The notes below the pieces were generated by a model, which made no database searches, was not told the DNA's origin, and was given only the letters and a program-made list of their open reading frames with translations. A stretch of 64,000 nt of DNA from Cylicocyclus nassatus (lineage: Eukaryota; Nematoda; Chromadorea; Rhabditida; Strongylidae), in the NCBI GenBank assembly GCA_958299035.1, contig CATQJL010000316.1, positions 4,862,674-4,926,673 on the forward strand. The letters are read 5' to 3'. Shown one piece after another: positions 46,694 to 59,508 of the stretch. A program made the position numbers and the translations under genes. Each line of letters begins with the position of its first letter. The stretch's first letter is position 1.

Positions 46694-49600
46694 GTGCTAA
46701 GCTCTCAGCTTCGTCTAGCCAGCATCAATGTTGGATCACTAAGAGGTCGTCATCGCGAACTGACGGATCTTTTCAGAAGGTGTAAAGTTGACATTGCTTG
46801 GATTCAGGAGACCAGATGGGAAAGTGAAAGTGAACTCGAGATTGGAGATGGCTACAAGCTTCTGTACAAAGGAACGAACAGCAGGAGAAACGGTGTCGGG
46901 ATAATCGTATCTGAGGCACTAAAGGATAGAATCACTGATGTTTTGAATGAGTGATCGTCCTATGAGCGTAAGAGTAGACACTGGCAAGAGAATACTTCCA
47001 ATAGTGACTGCCTATACACCACAGCAGTCTGCGAAGAAGCAGAGAAGAAGCAATTTTGGGAAGAGCTTGATGACTATGTCAGCTTTATTTCACAAGAAGA
47101 GATGCTTCTAATCGGTGCAGATTTCATTGGACATGCCCGAGAGCAACGAAATGGTCTACAGAAGTGTCATGGAAACCATGGATACGAAAAGCGTAACAGC
47201 AAGGGAGAGCACATTCTGGAATTTGCTTTATGAATTAGCCTTGTCAAAGACATAGTTCATTAAGAATACAAACCACGTCGTCGAGTACTCAGTGGAGGCC
47301 GCAAGTCGCAGAAAGACTTCTGGAGTGTGCACCACAGTGAGCTCAAGTAGTTAAAGGACAGCAAGGTTATACCAGGTGAAGATTGCGTACCGCAACATCG
47401 GCCGCTTACACTAGATCTCAACGTACCAGTTGACAGGAAAAGAAGGGCTATGAACAGAATTTGAATTACATCAAATGGTGGAAACTCAAAAACGACGCCC
47501 GCACAAGAACGCTGATGGAATCTGCCTTGCAAGAATTGGAAGCTAATTCAAACGAGACTCCTACACGATTCTGAAGAACAACATTCTTTAGCAGTGGGCG
47601 TATCCAGGATTTCGGCTTAGGGGGGAGGGCGACAAAAAATTTTTTTCGATGAAGGGGCGTGGCGTCAGCCACACACTCCGAATATTTTTTTTATGCTTTC
47701 TAAAATTTTTGCGGGCTTAGAACCCCGAAATTTCAGAAAAAGGGATGGGGGCGTGGCTGATACCCGAGAAAATTTTTTTATAAGGCTAAAATGAATTTGA
47801 AAAAAACTTTAAAAATTATTTCAATTATTTACAAGTACAGACAAATCATTTGCACAATTTTATAACCCATGTAAGTAACTGTAAGTAACTGTAATTTTGC
47901 GAATCGTTCTCGGGAGAGGGGGGTAAGGGCACCCCACTCCCCCCCCCCTCCCCCCTCGATACGCCACTGTTTATTAAATAGTTAACGATCTACTTGGGAG
48001 CACAAAGACAGATAGAAAGAAGCTCGACAAGAAAACCTGGTGGTGGAATGTTAAAGTGCAAATGGTGATAAAGAGCAAGAAGACTGCGTACAAAGCATCG
48101 CAAAAGACAAGAACAGAAAATGCTCACGGAAGTATCTAGAAGCAAAACGTGAAGCCAAGAGAAGAGTAAGAGTCAGAGAAGCGAAAGAAGCGTATGTGTC
48201 AGAACTATAACACATACTACATACTCGCGAAGGTGAGCGAAACATCTACCAGCTGAGAGTGGAGAAAGCTTAGCAAAAGACGTTGAACAAACAAAAACGC
48301 GCACAGAAGAATTCTGAGAAAGCCGCAGGAGATCAATGTAAGATGAAGAGCGCACCCGAAAGATGACACCAGCAAACAACGAATATGCGCCCACCGTAAC
48401 AGTTGAATCAGTAAATGGACCAGTAATAGCGATCACTGAAGAAGAAGTCTGTGCCGCCATAATGATAATGAAGAAGGTAAGGCGACGGGTCCAGACGACA
48501 TCCTCAGCGAGTTCTGAAGGAGTGTGGACAGGCTGGAGTTTCTTGGCTAACGCGTCCTCTGAATCAAATAGTCGAGTTCAGAAAGATCCCAGATGACTGG
48601 CACCGAAACACGACGTACCGATGTGGAAGAATAAAGGCGACGGCCTGACTGCTCCACCTACCGAACAATCCGCCTCATCTGCCACACGCTGAAGGTCTTT
48701 GAAAGATTAATACAGACGCGGCTCCGAAGTATCATAGAACGAGCCTCTAACCAATGCGAATTCGTGGAAGAATGCAGTAAACGATGTCATTCACACTGTC
48801 AGAATGATGATTGAAAAAAGAACAAGTAGTGTGAGAGCTCCACGCGGCATTCCTAGATCTGGAGAAAACACTCAATAAAGTACCGCACTACATATTCCTG
48901 TGGACATTGCGGAAGCACGAGGTACCAGAATACGTACGGTGGGTCAGAATGATAAACAAAGTGCCACCAGCTACGTTGAGGATCCGTGCTCTCCACCCTA
49001 CTCTTATGTGATGTACACCATCGTCAGAGGCTTTGTGCACCAACCTCCATGGACCGTCATGTACGCAGATGATGTGTGTCCGATGGCAAGAAGGTGGAAA
49101 GAACAATTCGAACTTTCACAGCTTAAAGATCAACACCACCAAAACAGAACACGTAGAGATGGAACTTCAAACGCCAGGGAGGATCCAGATTGCAAGCGCC
49201 CAGATCAAAAATACCACCTCCATCAAATACTTAGGTGTCATTAGTCGTATAAGCGCAGCATGACTGAAGGTGAGAAGCACTCAAAGGAGTGCTATGCGAT
49301 AAGCGGATGCCACGCAAGTGGAAGTCTCAGATGTACAGCACGTAGTCCATCCAACCGTGCTGGGAAGTGAGTGTTGGTCGTGCACACGTAAGGAGGAACG
49401 TAAGCTTGGTGTAATGAACTCGAATGCTACGATGGACGATGGGAGTCACAAAGCTCGACAGTGTCACAAATGATGCTATACGAACAATAATGAAAGTGGC
49501 CCCAATAGTCGCACAAGAAAGGAGGCTCAGATGGTATGGGCATGTGAGACGACGGCAAGAACACATCACCAGATTCGCAAGACGGTGGAGATTCCCGGCA

Positions 49601-49740
49601 AAAGACCAAGAGGTAGACCAAAGATGCGAGGGACAGATAAGATCAACGCAGACTTGAAAGAACTTGGAATCGACGAAAGTCAGACCTAAATCGTGAAGCT
49701 TGGAAGAGACTGACAAGAGCGGCAGACCCCGTATGGGAAT
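46694..49740 (+). pseudogene. Decayed RTE-type LINE (endonuclease and reverse transcriptase)
   Basis: The N-terminal apurinic-type endonuclease is readable at 46,694-46,954 (LASINVGSLRGRHRELTDLF, then IQETRWE with the catalytic Glu). Further on the frame shifts repeatedly. The reverse transcriptase catalytic box YADD is at 49,062-49,073. The C-terminus has a PRGRP-type segment and ends WKRLTRAADPVWE near 49,737. Many stops and indels mark a dead copy. An inverted-repeat element (47,592-47,969) interrupts it between endonuclease and polymerase. Confidence 0.8.
47592..47969. mobile_element. hAT-like short inverted-repeat element inside the LINE
   Basis: The ends CAGTGGGCGTATCC and GATACGCCACTG are of the CAGTGGCGTA type seen in hAT elements. 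It is 378 bp, rich in G and C runs near the ends, with no coding capacity. The 8-bp flanks (TTCTTTAG and TTTATTAA) match at only five places, so the target duplication has decayed or is not real. Confidence 0.65.
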
Positions 49741-50337
49741 GACGCAAGCTAAAAAAACAAAACTGTGTAACTTTGATGGGATTTTGGCCCTATAAACAAT
49801 AATACTCATCGAAGATTGAATTAAGAAGGATATGATTGAATTGCTCTAATTCTTGCATCCATCATTTCGCTATTAGACTTTGAAACGGGCACAGCGATGC
49901 TCCTGTTTGATTTGGCAACTTTGCCGTTTCATGACAGATCCGGCGAGAGACCAAGGTCTGCTGCCCGTTCGGGCCTGAGTCTCAAAGTTTCATACAAGGG
50001 ATAGGTGCTCTTTTCGCCTGCCCAGACACGGTTATAAGGATTAAACAGCGCCCGAACAGCGAATACAATTCCAGGTGTGAACATTCATGTTGTTCAATAA
50101 GCTCCCGTATTTTATCAAGTGCCATCTTTCATGCCTATAATCTCCCACCGATACTATTCTCGCTCATTAGAATTTGTGCCCTTCTGAACTTCAAGTTTTG
50201 AGGGAAGAATTATTGATGGTTTCAGCATGGTCAACTTCTGACTTTGTATTCCAATAGTATCGCCACTTGATTTGGGTAATACTCGTCAGAGTGCCAACCA
50301 GAAAATTCAATAAAATTTTGATTTGAGAGATAAATTT

Positions 50338-50373
50338 TCGACGTTTTTTGACCATTCCTAGGCCTTCATCCTC
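50338..50373 (-). other. Degenerate Penelope-type tail motif
   Basis: On the minus strand GATGAAGGCCTAGGAATGGT is followed by CAAAAAACGTCG. It has the same box order as the better-kept motifs at 51,073 and 54,468. It is probably the remains of an older element. Confidence 0.35.
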
Positions 50374-51354
50374 TTTACTTGTGCGGTGGAACTTTCAGAC
50401 TGGTGTTCTAGTTAAAGGGCCCATTGTCAGCTAAAAACCCCAACCTAAAGACAACATAGTGATAAAATCAAGAGATATGCATCTGAAATGTCTTGAAGAG
50501 TAGACTCTTCTAAAATCACTTGAAATTTTGACCAAAGCAAAAAATTTTAAAATTGCTAGCGCCAAACTTCGAATCATAGCAGCTAAAGAGATTTACTTTG
50601 TTGCAAAAAAATAATAAAACAGTCGACTTATCCTGGTAAGTGGAATGCCATGTTATAAACTGTTTTTAATCAATCTCTTTGCAAAAGTTGTAATATTTGT
50701 AAGTGAGCAGCAGCGACAGCGACAAGCAAATCATTGAAGCCGTCTTCTGCTTTCAGAAAACCTCATGTGGGTTTCATTGTTTAGAGGTACTTGATGAAAG
50801 AGAGTGCAAACATTTTGTAGAGACAATCTATTCTCTGCAAATAAGCAGCCAAAGGATAAAGAACGCCGTAAAACAGCCTTTTTTCGCTTTCAGAAAACGT
50901 TTGTTTTGAAAGCGAGTTTTCTTAAGACATTCATATAAGAAGGTACGTCGCATTGTATCTTCACTCCCTGCCAGTGTCATACGATACCTTCCTTCAAACC
51001 AGCTGTAACCAACGGTAATTGTTAGATAATGTTACGCCAGTGCCAAGTTTGTACGGTAGAATTCTTTATTGGCCTTACGTTTCGAGAATTTCGTCTTCTT
51101 CGGAGGCCTGAAAGTAGATTGCAACGTTATATCTGCGAAACCAGGCCGCCAAACGCCTCTCCGCACTGCCGAGTCTAGACCTCGTCCCGCACTCAGCGTA
51201 CTGAGACATGTTGATCAGAAAACGAACCTTTATCCACCGTAGTGGTAGTGGGAATCAGTAGAGTCAGTACTTAGCCGCACCGAAGAGACAGACGACACTG
51301 AGTGCTGTCCTATGATTGTCACTTATATATGTGCAGACTATCGCTCACAGATTG

Positions 51355-52090
51355 TTAAAATAGGATGGGCAAGAGTTCGGTTGTTATCGACACGCATTCA
51401 TTTCTGTTATTCATGCTAGGATTTCTGAGAGAAATCCACGCTGCCTCGACAATCTTTCTTACTGTAATCTCTGTCTCGTATGACAAGATAGTGCATTCAA
51501 CGTCAAATTTATCGCCATTGTGCGTCTCAATCCTATGTCTTCCTAACGGTGATAACGCATTTGCTCGTTTTTTAGCTGCCAGATGTTCCTCAAGTCTAAC
51601 GTTCAGCAATCTACCCGTTTCTCCTATATATGTCGCCTTACACTTCAAGCATTCTAATTCATACACTACTCCTGCCTTTGCGCAATCGCCTGGTTTTCCA
51701 TATGGACAGACAATACAGTGCTTTGACAGACATTCTGCGTCATAGAGTCTGTTCCTTACCCACTGCTTTCTGATGTTCACGTTCGGAATGTTTACAAGTA
51801 TAACATCATTTTGCAGTTGTGCTCGCGCTAGGCATTGTTTTATTGCTGCACCGAATTTATCGGAAATAAAAGGCATGCACAAAGGTACTTTGTTGTTATC
51901 GCGAGTGTGGCTACCATCTGTAAGCTTCGAAGCGCAGCGGAAACCTTGTGGTGAGTATCCATTACTACGCGCAATTTGTGTAGCCAACCTTTTAGACGTA
52001 GACTCAAGTCGTTCTTGATCACCCGTGCATACACTAACAGCAGTTCAAAACATATTGCGCACAACGGCTCGTTTCGTCGTTGACGGATGC
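51355..52090 (-). pseudogene. GIY-YIG endonuclease domain, minus copy
   Basis: The frame is open for 210 codons (51,987 to 51,355) with CPYGKPGDCAKAGVVYELEC, YIGETGR and R..EH intact. The upstream linker has a TGA at about 52,047, where the plus copy has CGA. The domain itself looks complete, but the polyprotein is broken. Confidence 0.8.
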
Positions 52091-53010
52091 GCTGAGTTGG
52101 CGTCTAGCAAGATGTTCTTTGAACTTTCCTTTCTGTACCATTTCAAGCGAATGGTATCACCACGCAAACTTATTTGGGCAAGAAAGGAAAGCCATCCGTT
52201 TTTCGGGATTTCTCGCGTAAGCTTGATATGCCGTGACTGCTCGTTCAAAATTCTAAAGCATTCGTCCATTTCGGATTGCGTCGATGTTATAACGCAGCAG
52301 TCATCGATTTAACGGCAATACATCAATGGCAAGCGTGCAAGTATTGGTTCCTCGATCTTACTCATAAAACAAATTGCAAGGACTGGGGCTAGACGTTGTC
52401 CCATCGCTAATCCTCTGATCTGCGAGTAATAGCTCCCACACTTGAATATGTTACATTTTAAACATTCTTTGATGAGGACCAGTATGCAGCTTTTGCTTAG
52501 ACCAAAAGTGACCATGTTGGAATAATGCATGTCTAACAACTCAGACAGGGCTTGCTTTAACGTCGAAAGACTCGACTACACTATTTCGATCAACATTCAT
52601 ATTGCGCAACTGCTCTATGAACTGCTGGGTGTTAGCTAAATGCGATGGTACTTTTGGTAGCAATTGGCTTACGATCGTATTAAGAAACCACGAAATCCTG
52701 TCTGTAGGGCCACCAACGCAGCTTATTATTGAGCACACCTTATAAGTTGTTGCGGACATAGAGTGAATTTCCTGCGTTGTTATCTTGTGCGTTTTCAACA
52801 GATGATAGAATAAAGGACAGATTGGGTTTTCTAATTTCAGTCTATTGATAAATTTCTTCTCCAGTCCTGCAGATTTCGCTACGTTAACCCAAATATCGTT
52901 TAACTTTTTGCACTGTGCCTTGAACTCTTTCCTTGAAGAACGCTGGTATACCGTAGAGTCGGAGAGGTGCACTTCTGCGATCTCTCTATCTAATGTTTGC
53001 GGCATCACTA
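52090..53010 (-). pseudogene. Penelope-like reverse transcriptase, 5'-truncated with stop in the catalytic box
   Basis: Palm and finger motifs are readable: LKLENPICPLFYHLLKTHKI, then VESFDVKAS (first catalytic Asp), then IRGLAMGQRLAPVLA (motif B). In the catalytic box, codons around 52,300-52,325 read YCR, stop, IDDCCVIT. The residue before IDD, normally aromatic, is TAA. Copying stopped at about 53,010, where the inverted partner begins. Confidence 0.8.
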
Positions 53011-53754
53011 CACGCCAACTCAGCGCATCCGTCAACGACGAAACGAGCCTTTGTGCGCAATATGTTTCGAACTGCTGTTAGTGTATGCACGGGTGATCAA
53101 GAACGACTTGAGTCTAAAAGGTTGGCTACATAAATTGCGCGTAGTAATGGGTACTCACCACAAGGTTTCCGCTGCGCTTCGAAGCTTACAGACGGTAACC
53201 ACACTCGCGATAACAACAAAGTACCCTTGTGCATGCCTTTTATTTCCGATAAATTCAGTGCAGCAATAAAACAATGCCTAGCGCGAGCACAACTGCAAAA
53301 TGATGTTATATTTGTAAACATTCCGAACGTGAACATCAGAAAGCAGTGGGTAAGGAACAGACTCTACGACGCAGAATGTCTGTCAAAGCACTGTATTGTC
53401 TGTCCATATGGAAAACCAGGCGATTGCGCAAAGGCAGGAGTAGTGTATGAATTAGAATGCTTGAAGTGTAAGGCGACATATATAGGAGAAACGGGTAGAT
53501 TGCTGAACGTTAGACTTGAGGAACATCTGGCAGCTAAAAGACGAGCAAATGCGTTATCACCGTTAGGAAGACATAGGATTGAGACGCACAATGGCGATAA
53601 ATTTGACGTTGAATGCACTATCTTGTCATACGAGACAGAGATTACAGTAAGAAAGATTGTCGAGGCAGCGTGGATTTCTCTCAGAAATCCTAGCATGAAT
53701 AACAGAAATGAATGCGTGTCGATAACAACCGAACTCTTGCCCATCCTATTTTAA
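53011..53754 (+). pseudogene. GIY-YIG endonuclease domain, plus copy
   Basis: It is nearly identical to the minus copy: 175 codons are open from 53,227 to 53,754. A TAA at about 53,130 replaces a Gln codon of the other copy, and six bases are missing just before it. The two copies carry different lesions, so both decayed after duplication. Confidence 0.8.
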
Positions 53755-53809
53755 CAATCTGTGAGCGATGTCTGCACATATATAAATGACAATCATAGGA
53801 CAGCACTCA

Positions 53810-54272
53810 CAAGGGAAGGATAGTTGGATGCCGCGGCCATTCCTAATGATTTGTATACCAGAAAATGCGCCTTTGAATGCAGATTCTGAATCTGTGCTCG
53901 AAATCTGCGAAACGATCTTTTGAACAAAGTTATGAACTTTTTTCCTTGAAAATTTAGCCTACTTTTGGATAGTAAAAATCACCAGATTTGATCTAACCTA
54001 CCGTTTGATGCTAATGAAGAAAATTTTAGACGTAGTAATATTTATTTAGACTATCTGGATCATACTCAGCATTTGGAAAGGAGAGAAAATTTTTTTATTG
54101 ATGACTTTGACCCTCCGCAGGAACGCAATTTTTTTAATGAAAAAAATCATAACTCCATTCAGATTATCGTTTCGCAGATATGAAAGACAGTCTACGAACC
54201 AGCATTCAAAAGCGCATTTTTTGGTATACAAATCATTATGAATGGCTACGGCATCCAAGTATCCTTCCCCTG
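53810..54272. mobile_element. CAAGGG-family element, TCA target duplication, empty site in the partner arm
   Basis: The 463-bp element runs from CAAGGGAAGGATAG to GTATCCTTCCCCTG, with TCA on both sides. The inverted partner arm (near 51,290-51,310, minus strand) reads GCACTCAGTGTCG without the element. This gives direct proof of a 3-bp duplication. Confidence 0.9.
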
Positions 54273-54876
54273 TCAGTGTCGTCTGTCTCTTGGTGCGGCT
54301 AAGTACTGACTCTACTGAATCCCACTACCACTACGGTGGATAAAGGTTCGTTTTCTGATCAACATGTCTTAGTACGCTGAGTGCGGGACGAGGTCTAGAC
54401 TCGGCAGTGCGGAGAGGCGTTTGGCGGTCTGGTTTCGCAGATATAACGTTGCAATCTACTTTCAGGCCTCCGACGAAGACGAAATTGTCGAAATGTAAGG
54501 CCAATAAAGAATTCTACCGTACAAACCTGGCACTGGCATAACATCAAATAACAATTACTAACACATTCCCGAATGCCAAGGTTTAGAGAAGAGAGAACAT
54601 GGAACTTATGTAAGCAACAGTCTTTCTCAATGAATTAAATGTTACATGCTGTATGAAAGTAAAAGTAAAGAATTCTCAAATGATATTAAACTTTCATGGT
54701 TACGTTTTGATCTGATGAGAAAATTTCAAATTAAGTTCTTCAACATAATTTATTTCACAAGTAAAAAATGTACACTAGATTGGCAGTTGTATGTTTGAAA
54801 CTAAGTGAAGTAATGAGAACAACACACAGACGAGGAATAAATGGCTTGCGGTGCACAACATCAATTCACGCGATTA

Positions 54877-55329
54877 CAACTAGGAAACGGTCCCAAATTG
54901 CAGTGGCGTCTGGAACGAACTGCATATCACTGGATGGGTTCTGTTAAGCTGAATCTAAATCTAACCTCCGTATTTGCTGCCTTGTTGAAAAAAGCTATGG
55001 GTGCTTGAAGTACCAAAATGGCAAACGTTCAGTGGCATCCTTTCAAGAATTAGCTATTCAAAAGCGCTTACTTGTGTTTCTCTTCGATATTATATGTGGA
55101 TTCCTTCTAGCCAGCACACTAACACATTGCCAATCATGCAGTTCCAAGCTGATGTAAATGCACATCATACATGATGACCTCAATGACTCCACACTTCTAA
55201 TCGCTACAATATTTTCCAAAGAATACCGCAGCAGATACGGAAGGTGGTTTTGAAATTTGCTGGACTCAAGGTGCATCTAACGGTTTGCATTTCATTTCTT
55301 CTAGAGTGCGATTTGGGAGCTCCCTTGTA
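54877..55329. mobile_element. Degenerate CAAGGG-family element
   Basis: The right end is clear (GGGAGCTCCCTTG then TAA at 55,330). A decayed left end near 54,877 (GGTCCCAAATTGCAGTGG) pairs loosely with it. Confidence 0.4.
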
Positions 55330-55948
55330 AGTTTTTGAATAAGTCGTAACAGGAAAAAACCTTTTCTTTGTACTGATATATTACATTTGCACGTTCGTCT
55401 ATCTAGTTCATAGTTTATCATGAGTCCGACAAATCAGGTTTCGGCGGCATTCTTTTGTTGAAGTAGAAAATGTTGCATGATAGCCGCACACTTCAACATT
55501 CCTCGGATCGATGAGTTGGACAAACTGACTTTGTTGCTACCATAACACTCTAGACTGTGGGGAATCCAATGTACCTACTGGGCGAATTTACTTGATATGT
55601 CTACGCCTTCATTTTACCGTCCTTCAAGCCAGCGTGCTTCTAAGGTTTTCTTTCCCGATATTTCACAAAATTTATGATGTGGTGCATTAGCGATGTAAGA
55701 TCTTGTCAGATTAGCCTGCGGACAGTGCAGTCTATATTCAACGCATAATTCTAGGCTCTGTTACGTGACAGGTTACTGGTTTTGCCACACGTTTACGTGT
55801 ATAAAGATGAAGATGAAGATAAAGACAGGCGCTGTATTGAGTTTGGAGAATCAATCAAAGAATAACGAGTTGAGAGCGGCTATGCTTACTTAAGTTTTGC
55901 TGCCGGTCAAACATGCATAAAATAAATTTATCGGTTAAATCTTACAAG

Positions 55949-57109
55949 GGAACGATATTTAGTGTCCGTGGCCTTTGTGATGAGATGTATACAGTTGTCC
56001 CTCGAAATCTGCTGTGCGCCTCTGCTAAATAGTTATGAACATTTGTTTCCCCTAAAATTTGTACTGTTTCAATGACAGGACTCACCATTATCGTTAGAAT
56101 GGTCGATTACGTAATAAAAAAAGGACGAAATATTAGGTTGGCACATAAGTAATGCAACTTTTTATATAACTTTTGTCTATTTGAACGTAGTGCATTCATT
56201 TTTTGGCAATATAAGGAATGATGTAAGCTTCTAATGCACACATTTTTGCCGATTTTTACCATCTTATGTGAGGATTACGGTAGGTTTACGGTACTATGGG
56301 AAAATTTTTAAAATGCATCAGATTTTGCTGAAACTTGGCCTATAGGGCTTATTTGGCATGCTGATGACAAAAATGAGATCGGTTTCGCATGAAAAGGCTT
56401 CGCTCGTGAGATCAAAAGATGAATTTTATTTTAGCGACAAATGAATATAATATTCGTGTTTACCGCATAGGATTACCCCGTAGTGCAAAGTTATAGCGAA
56501 TTCTGACTTTTCGCAGCTTAGTTATTGACAAATTGCCTTCAAAACTTTACGCATTTGACTTGTTCAATTTCTCAAAGGCGCCCCGCCTTAATTTGTGTTT
56601 AAATTTCATTTCTTTTTCACTGATTCCAATGTGCCAACTTCCAGCTACATGCTGTCTATAATTGCTTTTTCATATGTTTGAACCAGGTTTCGTAGGGCTT
56701 CATGTTTGCCAAAAAATCGTGAAACCTCGATTTTCAGCAGTTTTCAAAAAATGCTTAGATTTTTTGTACTACTTTATGAAAAATCAAACGGTTTGCGCAG
56801 ACTTGCAGCTTACATCACGATCTACATGATGCCACAAAACAAGATTGATACATAAAATAAGAAAAAAGTTACTGGAAAAGTTGCAAAACTTAAGTGCCAA
56901 CCTAATATAATAAGGCTTTAGGAAAAGGAAGGAAAACTGTCTCCGATATATCCGAGTCCACTGACTGCCTAGATCTTGTGAATAAAAAAGTCCATAACTT
57001 CGTTAGTCGCACAGCAGATGAAAATAGATTTGGATTAGCGATTCAAGGTGCATTTACTGATATACATCTCATTGCAAACGGCAACGGTCGCCAAGTATCC
57101 TTCTCTTGT
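55949..57109. mobile_element. CAAGGG-family element with a mariner-like element inside
   Basis: The left end CAAGGGAACGATATTTAGTG (from about 55,949) and the right end CGCCAAGTATCCTTCTCTTG (to 57,109) match the family. TTA precedes and TAA follows. The mariner-like element at 56,133-56,905 is nested within. Confidence 0.65.
56133..56905. mobile_element. Mariner-like inverted-repeat element
   Basis: The 773-bp element starts TTAGGTTGGCACATAAGTAA and ends ACTTAAGTGCCAACCTAA, with TA flanks. It is the intact relative of the truncated copy at 42,557. Confidence 0.85.
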
Positions 57110-58944
57110 AAGTAGTATACGTTTGATGGAAGATGATCTAAAATGCATTATTCTCACTGGTAAATAGGCCTTCACAAGAGTCAATTATGCTTATTGCTAG
57201 AACCAGTCAATTGGTTGCTCTCAGGCACAACACTTAAACAAATTAAATTTGAGACTGCAATAATATAATAGCTTCAGACGTTTTTTTACATCTTCCGCAG
57301 ACCTGCAGCAAACAAAGCATGCAAATAGCAGCTGTGCAAGCATACATATCTTGAAACAGCTCGATATCCTTGTTCCCTCCATAGCAGAAAAATTTAGCGC
57401 ATTACTGTGGCGCCTTTCCCACAAATTACTATGAGATAGATCAAAAGCTAGAAGCGAATAAAGATAATTACTTCAGTTTTACAATTTTTGAGCACGCTTA
57501 AAAGCTCTAAACATAGCAGCAGAGACCGAAACAGCCATAAACATGAGTAAGTCTCCTTTCTAGCTGAGCGAGTTTCGAGGTGATCGATAGCGATTTTGAT
57601 TTTCGAGTAATTTTCGGATTTTCGTGCCTGCATAAAATCAAATCTGCTCCAGATTGGCACGAATTTCTCTCAGCTAGAAAAAGAAGCTTATAGACCTTAT
57701 GCTTATGACTGTTGCGGTCTCTGCTGCAACGTTTTCAGCTTTTTGAGCATGCTGAGAAATTGCAAAATTGAAGTAATTTTCTTCAATTGCACTTTCGAAC
57801 TATCTCATAAAAATTTGCGGAAAGGTACCACAGCAATGCGCTAAATTTTCTCTCTCCATATAAAAATACTTTCAGAACTTTTCACGACCCAGCTCGAGAA
57901 ACCCCAACCTTGACCATTTCCTTCAATTGCTTCTAAGTCTCGAATTTCCTCAACCTAATTCACGATGGGAGCACCGCTGTGAAGAGCATGGATTCCTCCT
58001 TCAAACAAGGATAGTTCTAAGGAAGACATCATCGAGTGGCAAGGAAGATATGATTTTTTGAAAATGATGCGCAAGAACTTTCGGACCACCCTATTGTATT
58101 CAAACGCAACACTGATAGTGACGCACAATCAAAACATGTAGGAAAGAGGAAAGACAATAACAGCTTTAGCACACAAAAGCGTTCGCATTTTGACTTATGA
58201 CATTTTCTTGGTCGCGTTATGTATGCATTCCACCTTTTAGATTGCGATAGCATCGCAGTTCAGAACTTCACATTAGTAATGATGTATGTGACATTACTTG
58301 GTCTCTATAAAAGAAAGTCTGACCAAAAAGCACTTTCCTAACCTTCACTCCGCCCACAAAAAATTATTTGCCCCTGCTCCTCTCCCATTTCGTCATCGCA
58401 GCATTTACTGCAAACTTAGGAGGGAGTGTTATTATCAGCTTTTATTAACACTTTGTTTTCTAAATTTCTTGAGATGCCTTGTTTCCAGGCACTAATTCTA
58501 AACGTACTTTCAGATTTCTAAGATTTTGGTTTCATTCTATGATGTTCAGCATGTTCAGCCGTCTTTGATACCAATACAACAGCTAAATGGACGATGATTA
58601 TTGGTGTTACGATGTTAGTTTTGTTTTATGTTCTGTTTAAACGTAAGATAACCTAACATTTTTCGCGCATTCTCTTTTGCTAGTTTGAGTAAAAGCGCTT
58701 GCAATAAATTGCTATACCTAAAATGTTTAAAATCAGTCCCATAGTCTTACAAGGGAAGTTCGCCGAATCGAAATGGTCGATTGATACGTGGTATACACCG
58801 GAATGCGGGGCTCGGGAGGTTAGTATTAAATGTGCGCCTATTAGCTGCGACGCGTTTTTGTGAAGCAAGTTATGGCCCTCTGAAGTTTTTGGCGTGTGCA
58901 TGTCTAGAGAACGTGTCAGGTCTAGAGCAGCAAATGCTGCGATT

Positions 58945-59014
58945 GTCGTGTGGTGTAGTGGTTAGCGCCTCGGACTCGCAGGTGACCGGTGAGGGTTCGG
59001 ATCCTGTTGCTGTC
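58945..59014 (+). tRNA. tRNA-like sequence in left arm
   Basis: TGGTGTAGTGG (A box) and GGTTCGGATCC (B box) are spaced as in a tRNA gene. The acceptor ends do not pair well and the anticodon loop is irregular, so this is a tRNA-derived repeat rather than a working gene. The mate is at 59,431-59,508 on the other strand. Confidence 0.45.
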
Positions 59015-59430
59015 TACATGCTTTGCGTTCTTCTCAAAAATCATTTTTTACCTGTTTTATGCATTACTGACGTAAAATTGACACATACGGGTGGTTAAAC
59101 TTTACTAATTATACATCCTGCCGTGTCATTCTCACAAGGTAGCCCATTAGCAAGAATCAATAGTATGACGTGATACAACTTAGAGATTGTCACGTAAATA
59201 CTACGTGCGATCGAAGAAAGTATGTGGGAATGAGGATTTGGCAAATCTTCAAAGTCAATTGAAAAGCCGTCGCTAAAAAGTCGTTGCTATGTTCTACGAA
59301 AATCTTACATATAAAGCATTGGTCGAATTTTCGTGAGAAAAATCATCCCGTAACCCGTGCGTGTCATTTTTTACCTCAATAATACATAAAACAGGTAAAA
59401 AATGATTTTTGAGAAGAACGCAAAACATGT

Positions 59431-59508
59431 GGACAGCAAGAGGATTCGAAACCTCACCGGTCACCTGTGAGTCCGAGACGCTAACCACTACACCACACGA
59501 CCACAGAG
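59431..59508 (-). tRNA. tRNA-like sequence in right arm
   Basis: Inverted mate of 58,945-59,014 with several substitutions. Its B box reads GGTTTCGAATCC on the minus strand. The same caveats apply. Confidence 0.4.

Larger units (their letters stand above)
51015..54558. mobile_element. Head-to-head pair of Penelope-like elements
   Basis: The arm 51,015-~52,100 (minus) and the arm ~53,011-54,558 (plus) are inverted copies of the endonuclease and 3' tail. The plus arm also has a 463-bp insertion. The minus copy continues inward with reverse transcriptase to about 53,010, where the plus copy begins. Such inverted partial copies are a known habit of Penelope-like elements. Confidence 0.85.

Noticed and set aside
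53364..53744. 126-codon frame opposite the endonuclease, also seen at 51,365-51,745
   Set aside because: It is the antisense shadow of the GIY-YIG frame, duplicated with it.
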